Source: Olsenella sp. An188 (GTDB taxonomy: Bacteria; Actinomycetota; Coriobacteriia; Coriobacteriales; Atopobiaceae). From it: a stretch of DNA of 64,000 nucleotides. Numbering within the stretch: the stretch's first letter is position 1; every line of letters starts with the position of its first letter. Below the pieces are notes generated by a model. The model was not told where the DNA came from. It ran no database searches and was given only the letters and a program-made list of their open reading frames with translations. The stretch spans positions 310,001 through 374,000 of the forward strand of contig NZ_NFKF01000002.1 of the NCBI RefSeq assembly GCF_002160255.1. Reading direction: 5' to 3'. The translations under genes were made by a program, and so were the position numbers. This document shows, in pieces, positions 26,368-36,106 of the stretch.

Positions 26368-26769
26368 CTAGGCCGAGCGTGCCTCACTTGCCTGACACGC
26401 GGGGCACACCCCGTCGAACTGCAGCGAGTGGCCGTCGATCTGGTAGCCGCTCGCGCGCGCCGCCGCCTCGTCGACCTCCGACGAGAGTAGCGGGATCATC
26501 ACGTCGTCCACGCGACCGCAGCGGACGCAGCGCACGTGGTAGTGCGCGAACGGGCGGTGGTCAAAGCGGTCCGCACCGTTGTTGATGCGCACGCGCCCAA
26601 TTGCGCCCTCGTCCGCCAGGCGGCCGAGCGTGCGGTACACCGTTGCCCGCCCGATCGTGGGATGCTCCTCGTGCACGGCCTCGTAGACCTCGTCTGCGGT
26701 GGGATGGTTGGCCAGCTCGCGCAGCGCTCCGGCGATGATCGTGCGCTGAACGGTGTTTCTGCTGGTCAT
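26368..26769 (-). CDS. perR: Fur-family regulator, PerR-like
   Basis: This 133-residue metal-dependent repressor has a winged-helix N-terminus ([20 protein letters not shown] then [10 protein letters not shown]) and a dimerisation domain with [14 protein letters not shown]. Two zinc-binding pairs, CVRCG and CPACQ, hold the structural zinc. PerR is inferred, as opposed to Fur or Zur, because the next gene is rubrerythrin, a classic PerR target. GGGGAGG stands before ATG 26769. A promoter with a 7-1-7-like inverted repeat lies just upstream. Confidence 0.88.
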   Translation of the reverse strand: MTSRNTVQRTIIAGALRELANHPTADEVYEAVHEEHPTIGRATVYRTLGRLADEGAIGRVRINNGADRFDHRPFAHYHVRCVRCGRVDDVMIPLLSSEVDEAAARASGYQIDGHSLQFDGVCPACQASEARSA

Positions 26770-26795
26770 GGCTACCTCCCCTCGCTGACAAGCTC

Positions 26796-26839
26796 ATTGT
26801 AGCAAAGTGAGACTCTATATCAACTGAGAATTTCTCTCA
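26796..26839 (-). promoter_or_regulatory. perR promoter with Fur/PerR-type box
   Basis: On the minus strand TTGATA (26823-26818), 16 bases, and TACAAT (26801-26796) form a good sigma-A promoter. Directly upstream, 26825-26839 reads TGAGAAT-T-TCTCTCA, a 7-1-7-type inverted repeat of the Fur superfamily with a GAGAATTTCTC core. A weaker TGAGACT-C-TATATCA overlaps the promoter itself. Autoregulation is likely. Confidence 0.6.
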
Positions 26840-26868
26840 TTTTGTGGCGTCAGAAGTCGGCAGAGCCC

Positions 26869-26992
26869 GGTTGTCAGTGCTTTTTTGCGGCCACCCAAAG
26901 TATCACCTCACAGGTGACATTTCCTGACCTGCGGGTTTGAGGCGGCACCCAAGCCTGCTACTCGCCCCGCCGCCCAAAAACCACCGACAACC
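26869..26992. repeat. GGTTGTC/GACAACC-bounded element, copy 1
   Basis: A 124-bp segment starts GGTTGTCAGTGCTTTTTT and ends AAAAACCACCGACAACC. Inside, 26897-26923 matches the second copy (45392-45418) in 19 of 27 positions, including AAGTA, ACC, AGGTG and CATTTC. The ends are inverted repeats. It lies between perR and tsaE; no gene is present. Confidence 0.7.
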
Positions 26993-27014
26993 CCAGCAGG
27001 CACGTCCTCCGTCC

Positions 27015-27497
27015 CTACAGCGCGGCGAGAAGAGCCTCGCCTCGCGCATCGTGCGCCACCAGACGCACCTCGCGCGGGGGCTCCTCGCCCGGCGCCGCCC
27101 CGTCCTCGAGGCGCGTCACGAAGACGTCCACGCGCGCGTCGCCGATCTCCTCGGCAAACTGCTCCCCCCACTCGATCGAGCAGACGCCGTCGGCGCCCAG
27201 CACGTCAAAGATGCCCGTGTCCTCGAGCTGGTCGGGGTCGTCGAGCCGGTAGAGGTCAAAGTGGTAGAGCGGCATCTCGGCGCCCTCGTAGACCATCTCA
27301 ATCGTGAAGGTGGGGCTCGTGACGTCGCCCACCACGCCCATCCCCGCGGCAATCCCCTTGGTGAGCTGGGTCTTCCCCGCCCCGAGATCGCCCGTCAGCA
27401 CGAGCACGTCGCCGGCCTCCAGGGCCCGCCCGATCTTCTCGCCCAGCGCTATGGTCTGATCGCGCGAGCCGGTGACAAAGCGTCTCTCGACAGCCAT
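27015..27497 (-). CDS. tsaE: tRNA t6A ATPase TsaE
   Basis: TsaE is the ATPase that drives the TsaB-TsaD threonylcarbamoyl transferase cycle. The 160-residue protein has the P-loop [10 protein letters not shown], the motif TSPTFTI, and [15 protein letters not shown] followed by EWGEQF. Its ATG overlaps the stop of the upstream glycosylase gene by one base (TGATG), so it is coupled. It ends the long glmM-to-tsaE operon. Its partners TsaB and TsaD are fused in one gene at 20444-22915. Confidence 0.95.
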   Translation of the reverse strand: MAVERRFVTGSRDQTIALGEKIGRALEAGDVLVLTGDLGAGKTQLTKGIAAGMGVVGDVTSPTFTIEMVYEGAEMPLYHFDLYRLDDPDQLEDTGIFDVLGADGVCSIEWGEQFAEEIGDARVDVFVTRLEDGAAPGEEPPREVRLVAHDARGEALLAAL

Positions 27498-28111
27498 CAG
27501 GCCTCCCCTCCCGCCGGGTGCTCGGCGAGCCAGGCGCCCACCATGCGCAGGTCGTCCTCAAGGAGCGGCTGCCAGTCGGAGTGGTAGATGCAGGCCGCCG
27601 GGTGGAACGTGGGGCACACCACGAAGTGGCCCGTCTGGTAGAGCTGGCCGCGCAGCGAGGTCACGCCTGCGCTGGTGCGCAGCACGAACTGCGAGGCGAA
27701 GTTGCCCAGGCACACGATGACGTCGGGCCAGATGCTCCTGATCTGCTCGCGCAGGAAGGGGGAGCAGGCCTCGATCTCCTCGGGCTTGGGGTTTCGGTTT
27801 CCGGGAGGACGGCACTTGACCACGTTTGCGATGTAGATCTCGTCACGCGTGAGGCCGGCGCAGGCGAGAAGCGAGTCGAGCTTCTTGCCCGCCGCCCCCA
27901 CGAAGGGCTCGCCCTGCAGGTCCTCGTTGCGACCCGGCCCCTCACCCACGAACATCACGCGCGCGTGCGGGTTGCCCACGCCAAAGACGAGGTTGGTTCG
28001 GGTGGCGCCCAGCGGGCACAGCTGGCAGTTGCCCATGAGGTCGCGGATCTCCTGCAGCGTGACCTCGCGCGGGCGCTGGTGATTGTGGCCGGGTATGTGC
28101 ATGACGGACAT
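27497..28111 (-). CDS. Uracil-DNA glycosylase, type 4 iron-sulfur family
   Basis: The 204-residue protein removes uracil from DNA. It has the family-4 pattern: CQLCPLGATR at the start, GEGPGRNEDLQGEPFVGAAG, VVKCRPPGNRNP, and a late segment FHPAACIY. Cysteines in these segments would bind the [4Fe-4S] cluster. Start at ATG 28111 (MSVMHIPG); an AAGGGGG lies about 10 bases upstream. The longer frame to 28177 overlaps the alanine racemase gene. It lies between alr and tsaE in the same operon. Confidence 0.92.
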   Translation of the reverse strand: MSVMHIPGHNHQRPREVTLQEIRDLMGNCQLCPLGATRTNLVFGVGNPHARVMFVGEGPGRNEDLQGEPFVGAAGKKLDSLLACAGLTRDEIYIANVVKCRPPGNRNPKPEEIEACSPFLREQIRSIWPDVIVCLGNFASQFVLRTSAGVTSLRGQLYQTGHFVVCPTFHPAACIYHSDWQPLLEDDLRMVGAWLAEHPAGGEA

Positions 28112-28145
28112 GAGGTCAAGCCCCCTTCTCTCGGCGGCGGAACCC

Positions 28146-29306
28146 TTACGTGTAGATCTTCTCAAGTCGCATCCCAAAGTCGCAGACCACCTCGTAGTTG
28201 ATCGTGTTTCTCAGCCCCGCCATCTCCTCGGCGCTGATGCGCTCGTCGCCGTCCGCACCCAGGACCGTGACCACGTCGCCGTACTCGACCGGCCGGGTCG
28301 GGCGATAGGAGCGCGCGCTGTTCACGTCCACGGCGAACATGAACTGGTCCATGCAGACGTTGCCCACCTGGCGGCAGCGCACGCCGTTCACGAGGACGTC
28401 CATGTTGTTGGAGAGCTCGCGCGCGAGGCCGTCGGCGTAGCCGATGGGGACCGTGGCGACCTGGATGTTCTGCTTGGGGACGCGCCAGGTGAGACCGTAC
28501 CCCACGCCGTCGCCCACGTTTGGGTACAGCACGCGCACCACGCGCCCGCGCACGCTCATGACCGGCTCGAGCTCCATGCGCGTCCTCGTGACCTCGGCGG
28601 GGTGCAGCCCGTAGAGTCCCACGCCCACGCGGCACATGTCAAAGCGGCACTCGGGGTGCATGATCGTGCCCGGCGTGTTGTCGCAGTGGACGAGCCCCGT
28701 CTCGAGCCCGGCGCCGCGCAGGGCCTCCACGGCCTCGCGGAAGCGGTTGAGCTGCAGGGCAAAGTCCCAGTCATCCGGGACGTCGGCGGTGGCGAAGTGC
28801 GTGAAGGTGCCCGCGCACTCGAGCCCGCGGTGAAAGTCTATGGTGCGACGCAGCTCCACCACGTCCTGGCGGCGCACGCCGATGCGCGTCATGCCGGTGT
28901 CCACGGCCAGGTGGTAGCGGGCCACGCGGTTTGCCGACGCGGCCGCCTCGCCGAGCGCGAGCGCGAAGTCGGCGGTGTAGACGGCGGGCATGAGGTCGTA
29001 CTCGACGAGCGTCTCCACGCAGTCCACGGGCGGCTCGGAGAGCACGAGTATCGGCCACTCGATGCCCGCCTCGCGCAGCGCGATGCCCTCCCGGACCGTG
29101 GCCACGGCAAACTGGTCGGCGCCCGCGGCGTGCATGGTCTTCACGCACGGAACGGCTCCGTGACCGTAGGCGTCGGACTTGACGACGCACATCATCTGCG
29201 TGCCCCGCCCGATCAGGCGCCTGAAGGCCGTCGTGTTCCTCCGGAGCGCGGCGAGGTTCACCTCGACCCACGACCAGCGCGTCTCGGGGCTCACGACCCT
29301 GTCCAT
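28146..29306 (-). CDS. alr: Alanine racemase
   Basis: Alr is a PLP enzyme making D-alanine for peptidoglycan. The protein is 386 residues, typical length. The cofactor lysine is in VVKSDAYGHG near the N-terminus. HLAVDTGMTRIG, GTFTHFATAD, MCRVGVGLYGLHP, the glycine-rich VPIGYADG and QVGNVCMDQ with the second catalytic region are present. ATG 29306 begins MDRVVSPETRW. It follows nnr by 23 bases; the large open frame reaching 29687 is an extension into nnr. Confidence 0.95.
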   Translation of the reverse strand: MDRVVSPETRWSWVEVNLAALRRNTTAFRRLIGRGTQMMCVVKSDAYGHGAVPCVKTMHAAGADQFAVATVREGIALREAGIEWPILVLSEPPVDCVETLVEYDLMPAVYTADFALALGEAAASANRVARYHLAVDTGMTRIGVRRQDVVELRRTIDFHRGLECAGTFTHFATADVPDDWDFALQLNRFREAVEALRGAGLETGLVHCDNTPGTIMHPECRFDMCRVGVGLYGLHPAEVTRTRMELEPVMSVRGRVVRVLYPNVGDGVGYGLTWRVPKQNIQVATVPIGYADGLARELSNNMDVLVNGVRCRQVGNVCMDQFMFAVDVNSARSYRPTRPVEYGDVVTVLGADGDERISAEEMAGLRNTINYEVVCDFGMRLEKIYT

Positions 29307-29329
29307 AGCTCCCCCTCCCGTCTGTCCGA

Positions 29330-30940
29330 TCACGCCTCGCCGGCGTCGTCGGGATACATCACGTGCTCCTCGACTGCGTCCGCGGCAAGTCCTATGACGT
29401 CGATGACGTCGGTCGCCATGACCGCGCGCGAGCCCACGCGCTCCATCGCGAGCGACCCTGCGTAGCCGTGGATCTCGCACACGTACGCGGCGAGAAGGGC
29501 GAGGTTCACCTCGTCGGAGCCGTGCTGCGCGAGCGCGGAGGCCATCATGCCCGCGAGAACGTCGCCGGAGCCGGCCGTCGCCAGGGCCGCGGGGCCAGGC
29601 TTGGGCAGCACGGCGCGCTCGACGCTCACGCATCCCGTCGCGCACCCCTTGGTCACGACGACGAGCTCGGAGCCGCCGTCTGCCCACACGATGCGGCGCG
29701 CGGCCTCGAGCTGGCCCACGAGCGAGTCGGGGGTCCCGGACTTGGTCGTGAGCCTGCCGAGCTCGCCGCGGTGCGGCGTGAGCACGAGCGGGGACTCGCG
29801 GCGCGTGATCTCGGGGAACTCGGGGAGCTCCCCGCCGGCGAGGCGGGCGAGGCAGTTGAGCCCGTCGGCGTCCACGACGAGCGGGACGTCGGTCTCGAGC
29901 AGGGCGGAGACGATCGCCACGGTGCCGGCGCTCACGCGCATCCCGGGGCCCACGAGCACGGCGGACGAGCGCTCGGCGAGGGTCCTCACCACGTCGCGCG
30001 CCTCCGCGGTGAGCACGCCGTCGGCGTCCTCGGGAAGCGGGACGACGGGAATCTCGAGCAGGTGGGCCTGGGCGACCGGCGCGGCAGAGGCCGGGACGGC
30101 AAGGGTCACGTAGCCCGCGCCCATGCGGGCGGCGGCGCGCGCGGCCATGACCGCGGCGCCCGGGAAGCGGCGCGAGCCGCCCACGACGAGCACCGAGCCG
30201 CGCGTGAACTTGTCGACCGCCGCAGTGCGCGGGGTCGTGACCTCGAGATAGTCTGCGAGGTCGGTGCGCCAGGCAACGGGGTCCGCGTCGACCACGAGGC
30301 GCTCGGTCTGCTCGGCGAGCGGGGCGACGACGATGGCGCCGCAGACGTCGCGGCCGTCATCGGCAAGCAGGCCCGGCTTGAGGGCGAGCATCGTCACCGT
30401 CATGTCGGCCACCACGCACGCGCTCGAGGCGTGGCCGGTCTGGCCGGAGAGGCCGCTCGGCACGTCGACCGAGACCACGCGCGCCGGGCTCGCGTTCACG
30501 CAGGCGATCCAGATGTCGAAGGGAGCGCGCACCTCGCCGTGGAAGCCGGTGCCGAGCATGCAGTCGAGGGCCACGTCGGCCGTGGCGAGGAGCTCGGCGA
30601 GCTCGTCGCGCGAGGGGCCGACCACGATGGAGACGCCCGCGCGCACCGCGCTCTGCGCGACCTGGCGCGCGAGGTCGCCGGAGAGCTCGTCGGGCTCGAT
30701 CGGCGTCACGACCTTGACGTTGACGCCGCGCGAGAGCAGCGCCTCCGCGGCAACCCAGCCGTCCCCGCCGTTGTTGCCCAAGCCCGTGAGGACCACGACG
30801 TTGTCCACCCCGCCGAGCTCGAGCACCTCCTGCGCGGCGGCGTACCCGGCGCGGTGCATGAGCTCGGAGACGCTCACCCCCTCGCGGGTGAGGGCCACCT
30901 CGACGCACTTGACGTCCTCGATGTTCAAAACGGGCTGCAT
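29330..30940 (-). CDS. nnr: Bifunctional NAD(P)H-hydrate epimerase/dehydratase
   Basis: Nnr repairs damaged NADH and NADPH hydrates. The 536-residue protein has the epimerase (YjeF_N) half at about 1-215 (GLGNNGGDGWVAAEAL, LDCMLGTGFHGEV, VSVDVPSGLSG). The ADP-dependent dehydratase half is at about 235-520 (VLVVGGSRRFPGAA, LVVDADGLN, LTPHRGELGRL, ATAGSGDVLAGMMAS). AAGGAG precedes ATG 30940. The gene starts 5 bases after the acpS stop. Confidence 0.95.
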   Translation of the reverse strand: MQPVLNIEDVKCVEVALTREGVSVSELMHRAGYAAAQEVLELGGVDNVVVLTGLGNNGGDGWVAAEALLSRGVNVKVVTPIEPDELSGDLARQVAQSAVRAGVSIVVGPSRDELAELLATADVALDCMLGTGFHGEVRAPFDIWIACVNASPARVVSVDVPSGLSGQTGHASSACVVADMTVTMLALKPGLLADDGRDVCGAIVVAPLAEQTERLVVDADPVAWRTDLADYLEVTTPRTAAVDKFTRGSVLVVGGSRRFPGAAVMAARAAARMGAGYVTLAVPASAAPVAQAHLLEIPVVPLPEDADGVLTAEARDVVRTLAERSSAVLVGPGMRVSAGTVAIVSALLETDVPLVVDADGLNCLARLAGGELPEFPEITRRESPLVLTPHRGELGRLTTKSGTPDSLVGQLEAARRIVWADGGSELVVVTKGCATGCVSVERAVLPKPGPAALATAGSGDVLAGMMASALAQHGSDEVNLALLAAYVCEIHGYAGSLAMERVGSRAVMATDVIDVIGLAADAVEEHVMYPDDAGEA

Positions 30941-30945
30941 GTGAT

Positions 30946-31485
30946 CTACTCCTTCGAAGCTGTCTTCCCGACCTCGTCGAGCCCAAGCTCGGCAAGCTCG
31001 TCCTCCTGCACGCGCTCGAGCTCGTCGAGCACGGCACGGGCCTCCTTGAACGAGCTCGCGAGGGCACGCTCGGCGTCCTTGCGGGCGTCCGGCGCGGGAC
31101 GGACGTCGTCGGTGACGGCGATCGCGTTTGCCACGGCGACGTCGTGGGTGTGTGAGATGGAGAGTGCAATCTCCCGGATGCCGCGCTCGCGGGCGAGCTC
31201 GGCCGCGCGGCCGGAGAGCAGCGCGCGGGGGCGGCCCGACTCGTCGCGCGTCACCGAGACGTCGCGGAAGCCGACGCCCTGCGAGAAGCCCGTCCCGAGC
31301 GCCTTGACCACCGCCTCGCGCGCCGCGAAGCGCGCGGCGTAGTGCTCGGCGGGCCGGGCGCACTTCTCGCAGTAGGCCCGCTCCTCCTCGGTGAAGACGC
31401 GTCGGGCGAAGTTGGGCCTGCGCGCCAGGACGCGCTCCATACGCGAGATCTCGAGCATGTCGACGCCGATTCCCGCCGTCGCCAT
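30946..31485 (-). CDS. acpS: Holo-[acyl-carrier-protein] synthase with C-terminal extension
   Basis: AcpS attaches the phosphopantetheine arm to acyl carrier protein. Residues 1-125 are the canonical enzyme: GIGVDMLEISRMERVL with the magnesium Asp, FTEEERAYCEK, HYAARFAAREAVVKALG with the second metal Glu, and ALSISHTHDVAVANAIA. About 50 extra residues follow (ARKDAERALASSFKEARAVL and more), highly charged and probably a coiled coil, not usual in AcpS. Two bases separate it from glmS; it is coupled in the same operon. Confidence 0.93.
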   Translation of the reverse strand: MATAGIGVDMLEISRMERVLARRPNFARRVFTEEERAYCEKCARPAEHYAARFAAREAVVKALGTGFSQGVGFRDVSVTRDESGRPRALLSGRAAELARERGIREIALSISHTHDVAVANAIAVTDDVRPAPDARKDAERALASSFKEARAVLDELERVQEDELAELGLDEVGKTASKE

Positions 31486-31487
31486 GG

Positions 31488-33338
<1,851 letters not shown>

Positions 33339-33418
33339 GCGGGCCTCCTCGGGTGGGCGCGTTTAGGGTACAGGTCTAGATTCTAGCAGGGCAGCGCGCG
33401 GCGAGAATAACCGATACG

Positions 33419-34756
33419 TTACGCCTTGAAGGGCTCCAGCGCCTCTAGGACGATGGCGTTGGCCTGCGCGCACAGCTCGTCCGTGGGGGCCTCGGCGAGC
33501 ACGCGGACCAGCGGCTCGGTTCCGGAGGCACGCACGAGCACGCGGCCCTGCCCCGCGAGGAACTCCTCCGCCCTCCCGACCGAGGCGAGCACGCCCTCGT
33601 CGGACATGGCGGCGTCCTTGTCGGTCACGCGCACGTTCACGAGCTCCTGCGGGTAGAGCTTCACCGGCGCGCACAGCTGCGAGAGCGTCTCGCGCTCGGC
33701 GCGCAGCACCTCCATCACGCGCAGCGAGGTCATGATGCCGTCGCCCGTGCACTCGATGTCGCCGAAGATGATGTGGCCGGACTGCTCGCCGCCCAGGCTG
33801 TAGCCGTTCTCACGCATGCAGGCGTAGACGTTCTTGTCGCCCACCGCGGTGGTCTCGTAGGACAGGCACGCCTCGTCGAAGGCCTTGAACAGGCCGTAGT
33901 TGCTCATGACGGTGGGAACCACGGTGCCCGCGGTGAGCCGTCCGTGCTTGTTGAGGTAGACGCCGCAGATGTAGAGGATGAGGTCGCCGTCCACGACGTT
34001 GCCGCGCTCGTCTACCGCCAGGCAGCGGTCGGCGTCTCCGTCGTAGGCAAAGCCCACGTCAAGGCCCTGCTCCACCACGTGGCGACGCAGGCGGTCGATG
34101 TGGGTGGAGCCGCAGTCGACGTTGATGTTGAAGCCGTCGGGGCTGTTGTTGATCACGCGGACGTCGGCGCCGAGCGCGTCAAAGACCGGCTTGGCGACCG
34201 AGGAAGCGGAGCCGTTGGCGCAGTCCAGGCCCACCTTGACGCCCTGGAGGGAGAAGTTGGCGCTCGCGATGAGGTGCGCGATGTAGCGGTTGCGCCCCTG
34301 CATGTAGTCCACGGTGCAGCCGATGGCGTCACCGGTAGCGAGCGGGACCTCCACCTTGCCGTCGATGTAGTCCTCGATGAGCTCCAGGACGTCCTCGTCC
34401 ATCTTGTAGCCCTCGCCGTTCACGAGCTTGATGCCGTTGTCGGTGTAGGGGTTGTGAGAGGCCGAGACCATGATGCCGCAGTCGAAGCGGCCGTCCACCG
34501 TCTCGTAGGCGACGCCCGGGGTGGGGATGACGTGCAGCATGTAGGCGTCGGCACCGGAGGCAACGAGGCCGGCCACGAGCGCGGACTCGAACATGTAGCT
34601 CGAGCGGCGCGTGTCCTTGCCGAGCACCACGCGGGCCTTCTTCTCCTGCCTCGCGCCGTAGTACCAGCCCACGAAGCGGCCGATCTTGAACGCGTGCTCG
34701 ACGTTGAGGCCCTCGTTCGCGCGGCCGCGGAAGCCGTCGGTGCCAAAGTACTTCAT
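33419..34756 (-). CDS. glmM: Phosphoglucosamine mutase
   Basis: GlmM converts glucosamine-6-phosphate to glucosamine-1-phosphate, linking GlmS to GlmU. The protein is 445 residues. Motifs: FGTDGFRG at the start, the phosphoserine loop MVSASHNPYTDNGIK, the metal loop FAYDGDADRC, GGEQSGHI, and the phosphate site VRASGTEPLVRV. GGGGAGAG precedes ATG 34756; the frame continuing to 35275 runs through repeats. It is the first gene of the operon running down to tsaE. Confidence 0.97.
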   Translation of the reverse strand: MKYFGTDGFRGRANEGLNVEHAFKIGRFVGWYYGARQEKKARVVLGKDTRRSSYMFESALVAGLVASGADAYMLHVIPTPGVAYETVDGRFDCGIMVSASHNPYTDNGIKLVNGEGYKMDEDVLELIEDYIDGKVEVPLATGDAIGCTVDYMQGRNRYIAHLIASANFSLQGVKVGLDCANGSASSVAKPVFDALGADVRVINNSPDGFNINVDCGSTHIDRLRRHVVEQGLDVGFAYDGDADRCLAVDERGNVVDGDLILYICGVYLNKHGRLTAGTVVPTVMSNYGLFKAFDEACLSYETTAVGDKNVYACMRENGYSLGGEQSGHIIFGDIECTGDGIMTSLRVMEVLRAERETLSQLCAPVKLYPQELVNVRVTDKDAAMSDEGVLASVGRAEEFLAGQGRVLVRASGTEPLVRVLAEAPTDELCAQANAIVLEALEPFKA

Positions 34757-34894
34757 TGCTGCTCTCCCCTCGGGGACGGTTACGCGTGCAGACCGGACCC
34801 ATTGTTGCACAGAAACGGGGGCTGCCAAGAATCTCGACAGACGCGAGAGGCCCCGTCCTTCTCGCCGCGCGGGGCGAGAAGAACCGTCCGGGCC

Positions 34895-34960
34895 GCCATA
34901 ACCCCGGATTCCTAAGCGGTCAGGGCGCGCGGCCTGCCATAACGCCGTTTTCCTAAGCAC
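34895..34960. repeat. Two GCCATAAC...CCTAAGC repeats
   Basis: CATAACCCCGGATTCCTAAG (34897-34916) and ATAACGCCGTTTTCCTAAGC (about 34938-34957) are reverse copies of the motif clustered at 1609-1843. A GGGCGAGAAGAACC motif stands just before them (34873). The 310-bp gap between glmM and rpsI holds these, the rpsI terminator and no gene. Confidence 0.75.
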
Positions 34961-35014
34961 AAAAGGGGTGGCACGCCCCCGGAGAGGGGCGACGCGCCCT
35001 CCCGGCAAGCAAAA

Positions 35015-35043
35015 GGGCCCGCCGAGAAAAACTCGACGGGCCC
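35015..35043 (-). terminator. rpsI terminator
   Basis: On the minus strand GGGCCCGTCGAG, a short T-rich loop, CTCGGCGGGCCC and TTTT make a Rho-independent terminator 24 bases after the rpsI stop. Confidence 0.8.
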
Positions 35044-35066
35044 GAAGGCACACTGCGATGCAGGGT

Positions 35067-35462
35067 TTAGCGCTTGGAGAACTGCGGGCGCTTGCGGGCC
35101 TTCTTGAGACCGTACTTCTTGCGCTCGACGGAGCGGGCGTCACGGGTGAGGAAGCCAGCCTTCTTGAGGTCCTCACGGTACTCGCCGGCGTCGAGAAGGG
35201 CGCGGGCGATGCCGAGGCGCAGGGCGCCGGCCTGGCCGGTGATGCCGCCGCCGTCGCAGTTGGCGAGCACGTCAAAGCGCTCGGCGGTCTCGGTCAGGCG
35301 CAGCGGGGCAACGGCGTTGTCCACGAGCTGCTGACGACCGAAGTACTGGGCAGCGTCACGGCCGTTGACGACGACCTTGCCGGTGCCGGGGACGAGACGA
35401 ACGCGGGCGACGGCCTCCTTGCGGCGGCCGGTGCCGGAGTAGACAACCGTGTTCTCAGCCAT
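35067..35462 (-). CDS. rpsI: 30S ribosomal protein S9
   Basis: This is small-subunit protein uS9, 131 residues, whose C-terminal tail reaches the P-site tRNA. It shows [23 protein letters not shown], the central [20 protein letters not shown], and the basic tail [18 protein letters not shown] with the invariant KR end. It is the second gene of rplM-rpsI, three bases after rplM, followed by a strong terminator. Confidence 0.97.
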   Translation of the reverse strand: MAENTVVYSGTGRRKEAVARVRLVPGTGKVVVNGRDAAQYFGRQQLVDNAVAPLRLTETAERFDVLANCDGGGITGQAGALRLGIARALLDAGEYREDLKKAGFLTRDARSVERKKYGLKKARKRPQFSKR

Positions 35463-35465
35463 CGG

Positions 35466-35906
35466 TTAGGCCCTCCAATCGATCTGGACGGGGTTCTGGG
35501 CCGTGTGCGGGTGCTCGGGGCCGGCGTAGACCTTGAGCTTGGTGCCCTGCTTGCGGCCGAGGGTGGTCTTGGGGAGCATGCCCTTGATGGCGTGCTCGAC
35601 GACGCGCTCGGGGTGCTTCTCCATGGCCTCGCGGAAGCTCTCGAGCTTGAGGCCACCGAGGTAGCCGGAGTAGCGCCAGTACTGCTTGTGGTCCGCCTTG
35701 ACGCCCGTGAGGACGACCTTGTCGGCGTTGATGACGACGACGAAGTCACCGGTGTCGGCGTTGGGCGTGTACTGGGGCTTGTTCTTGCCACGAAGGATCA
35801 TGGCAGCCGTGGTGGCAAGACGGCCGAGCGTGGCGCCCTCGGCGTCGATGAGCACCCACTTGCGCTCGACTTCGCCAGCCTTGGCGAACTGAGTCGACTT
35901 CTTCAC
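35466..35906 (-). CDS. rplM: 50S ribosomal protein L13 (GTG start)
   Basis: This is large-subunit protein uL13, 146 residues from the chosen start. Motifs: [34 protein letters not shown], the [20 protein letters not shown] region and [15 protein letters not shown] 35906 was chosen because GGAGGAG stands five bases before it and the protein then begins MKKSTQFAK like other L13 proteins. ATG 35930 has no ribosome site. It leads the rplM-rpsI operon; TATACT at about 36002-36007 (minus strand) may be the -10 box. Confidence 0.95.
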   Translation of the reverse strand: MKKSTQFAKAGEVERKWVLIDAEGATLGRLATTAAMILRGKNKPQYTPNADTGDFVVVINADKVVLTGVKADHKQYWRYSGYLGGLKLESFREAMEKHPERVVEHAIKGMLPKTTLGRKQGTKLKVYAGPEHPHTAQNPVQIDWRA

Positions 35907-36106
35907 TTGACTCCTCCTACGTACCTGCATGATGACGGCTTCTGGACAAACCGTCGTGCTTTTTTGTCAGAGATTACGGGGCTCTGTGGAAAAGCTGTAA
36001 GAGTATAGCGCATGGCGCCACCGCTGAGCTGGTGAATTTTTCTTCCACAAGCCATTCAAATGCGGCTGCGCCCCTCGCCCCGCCCCGAGACCGGCCAAAA
36101 GGGGCG

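Noticed and set aside
33339-33418. glmS ribozyme in the glmS leader.
   Set aside because: Only 80 bp separate glmM and glmS and no ribozyme-like core is seen; the gene is inside an operon.
35466-35930. ATG at 35930 as the start of rplM.
   Set aside because: No ribosome site precedes it, while GTG 35906 has GGAGGAG at the right distance and gives a normal L13 N-terminus.
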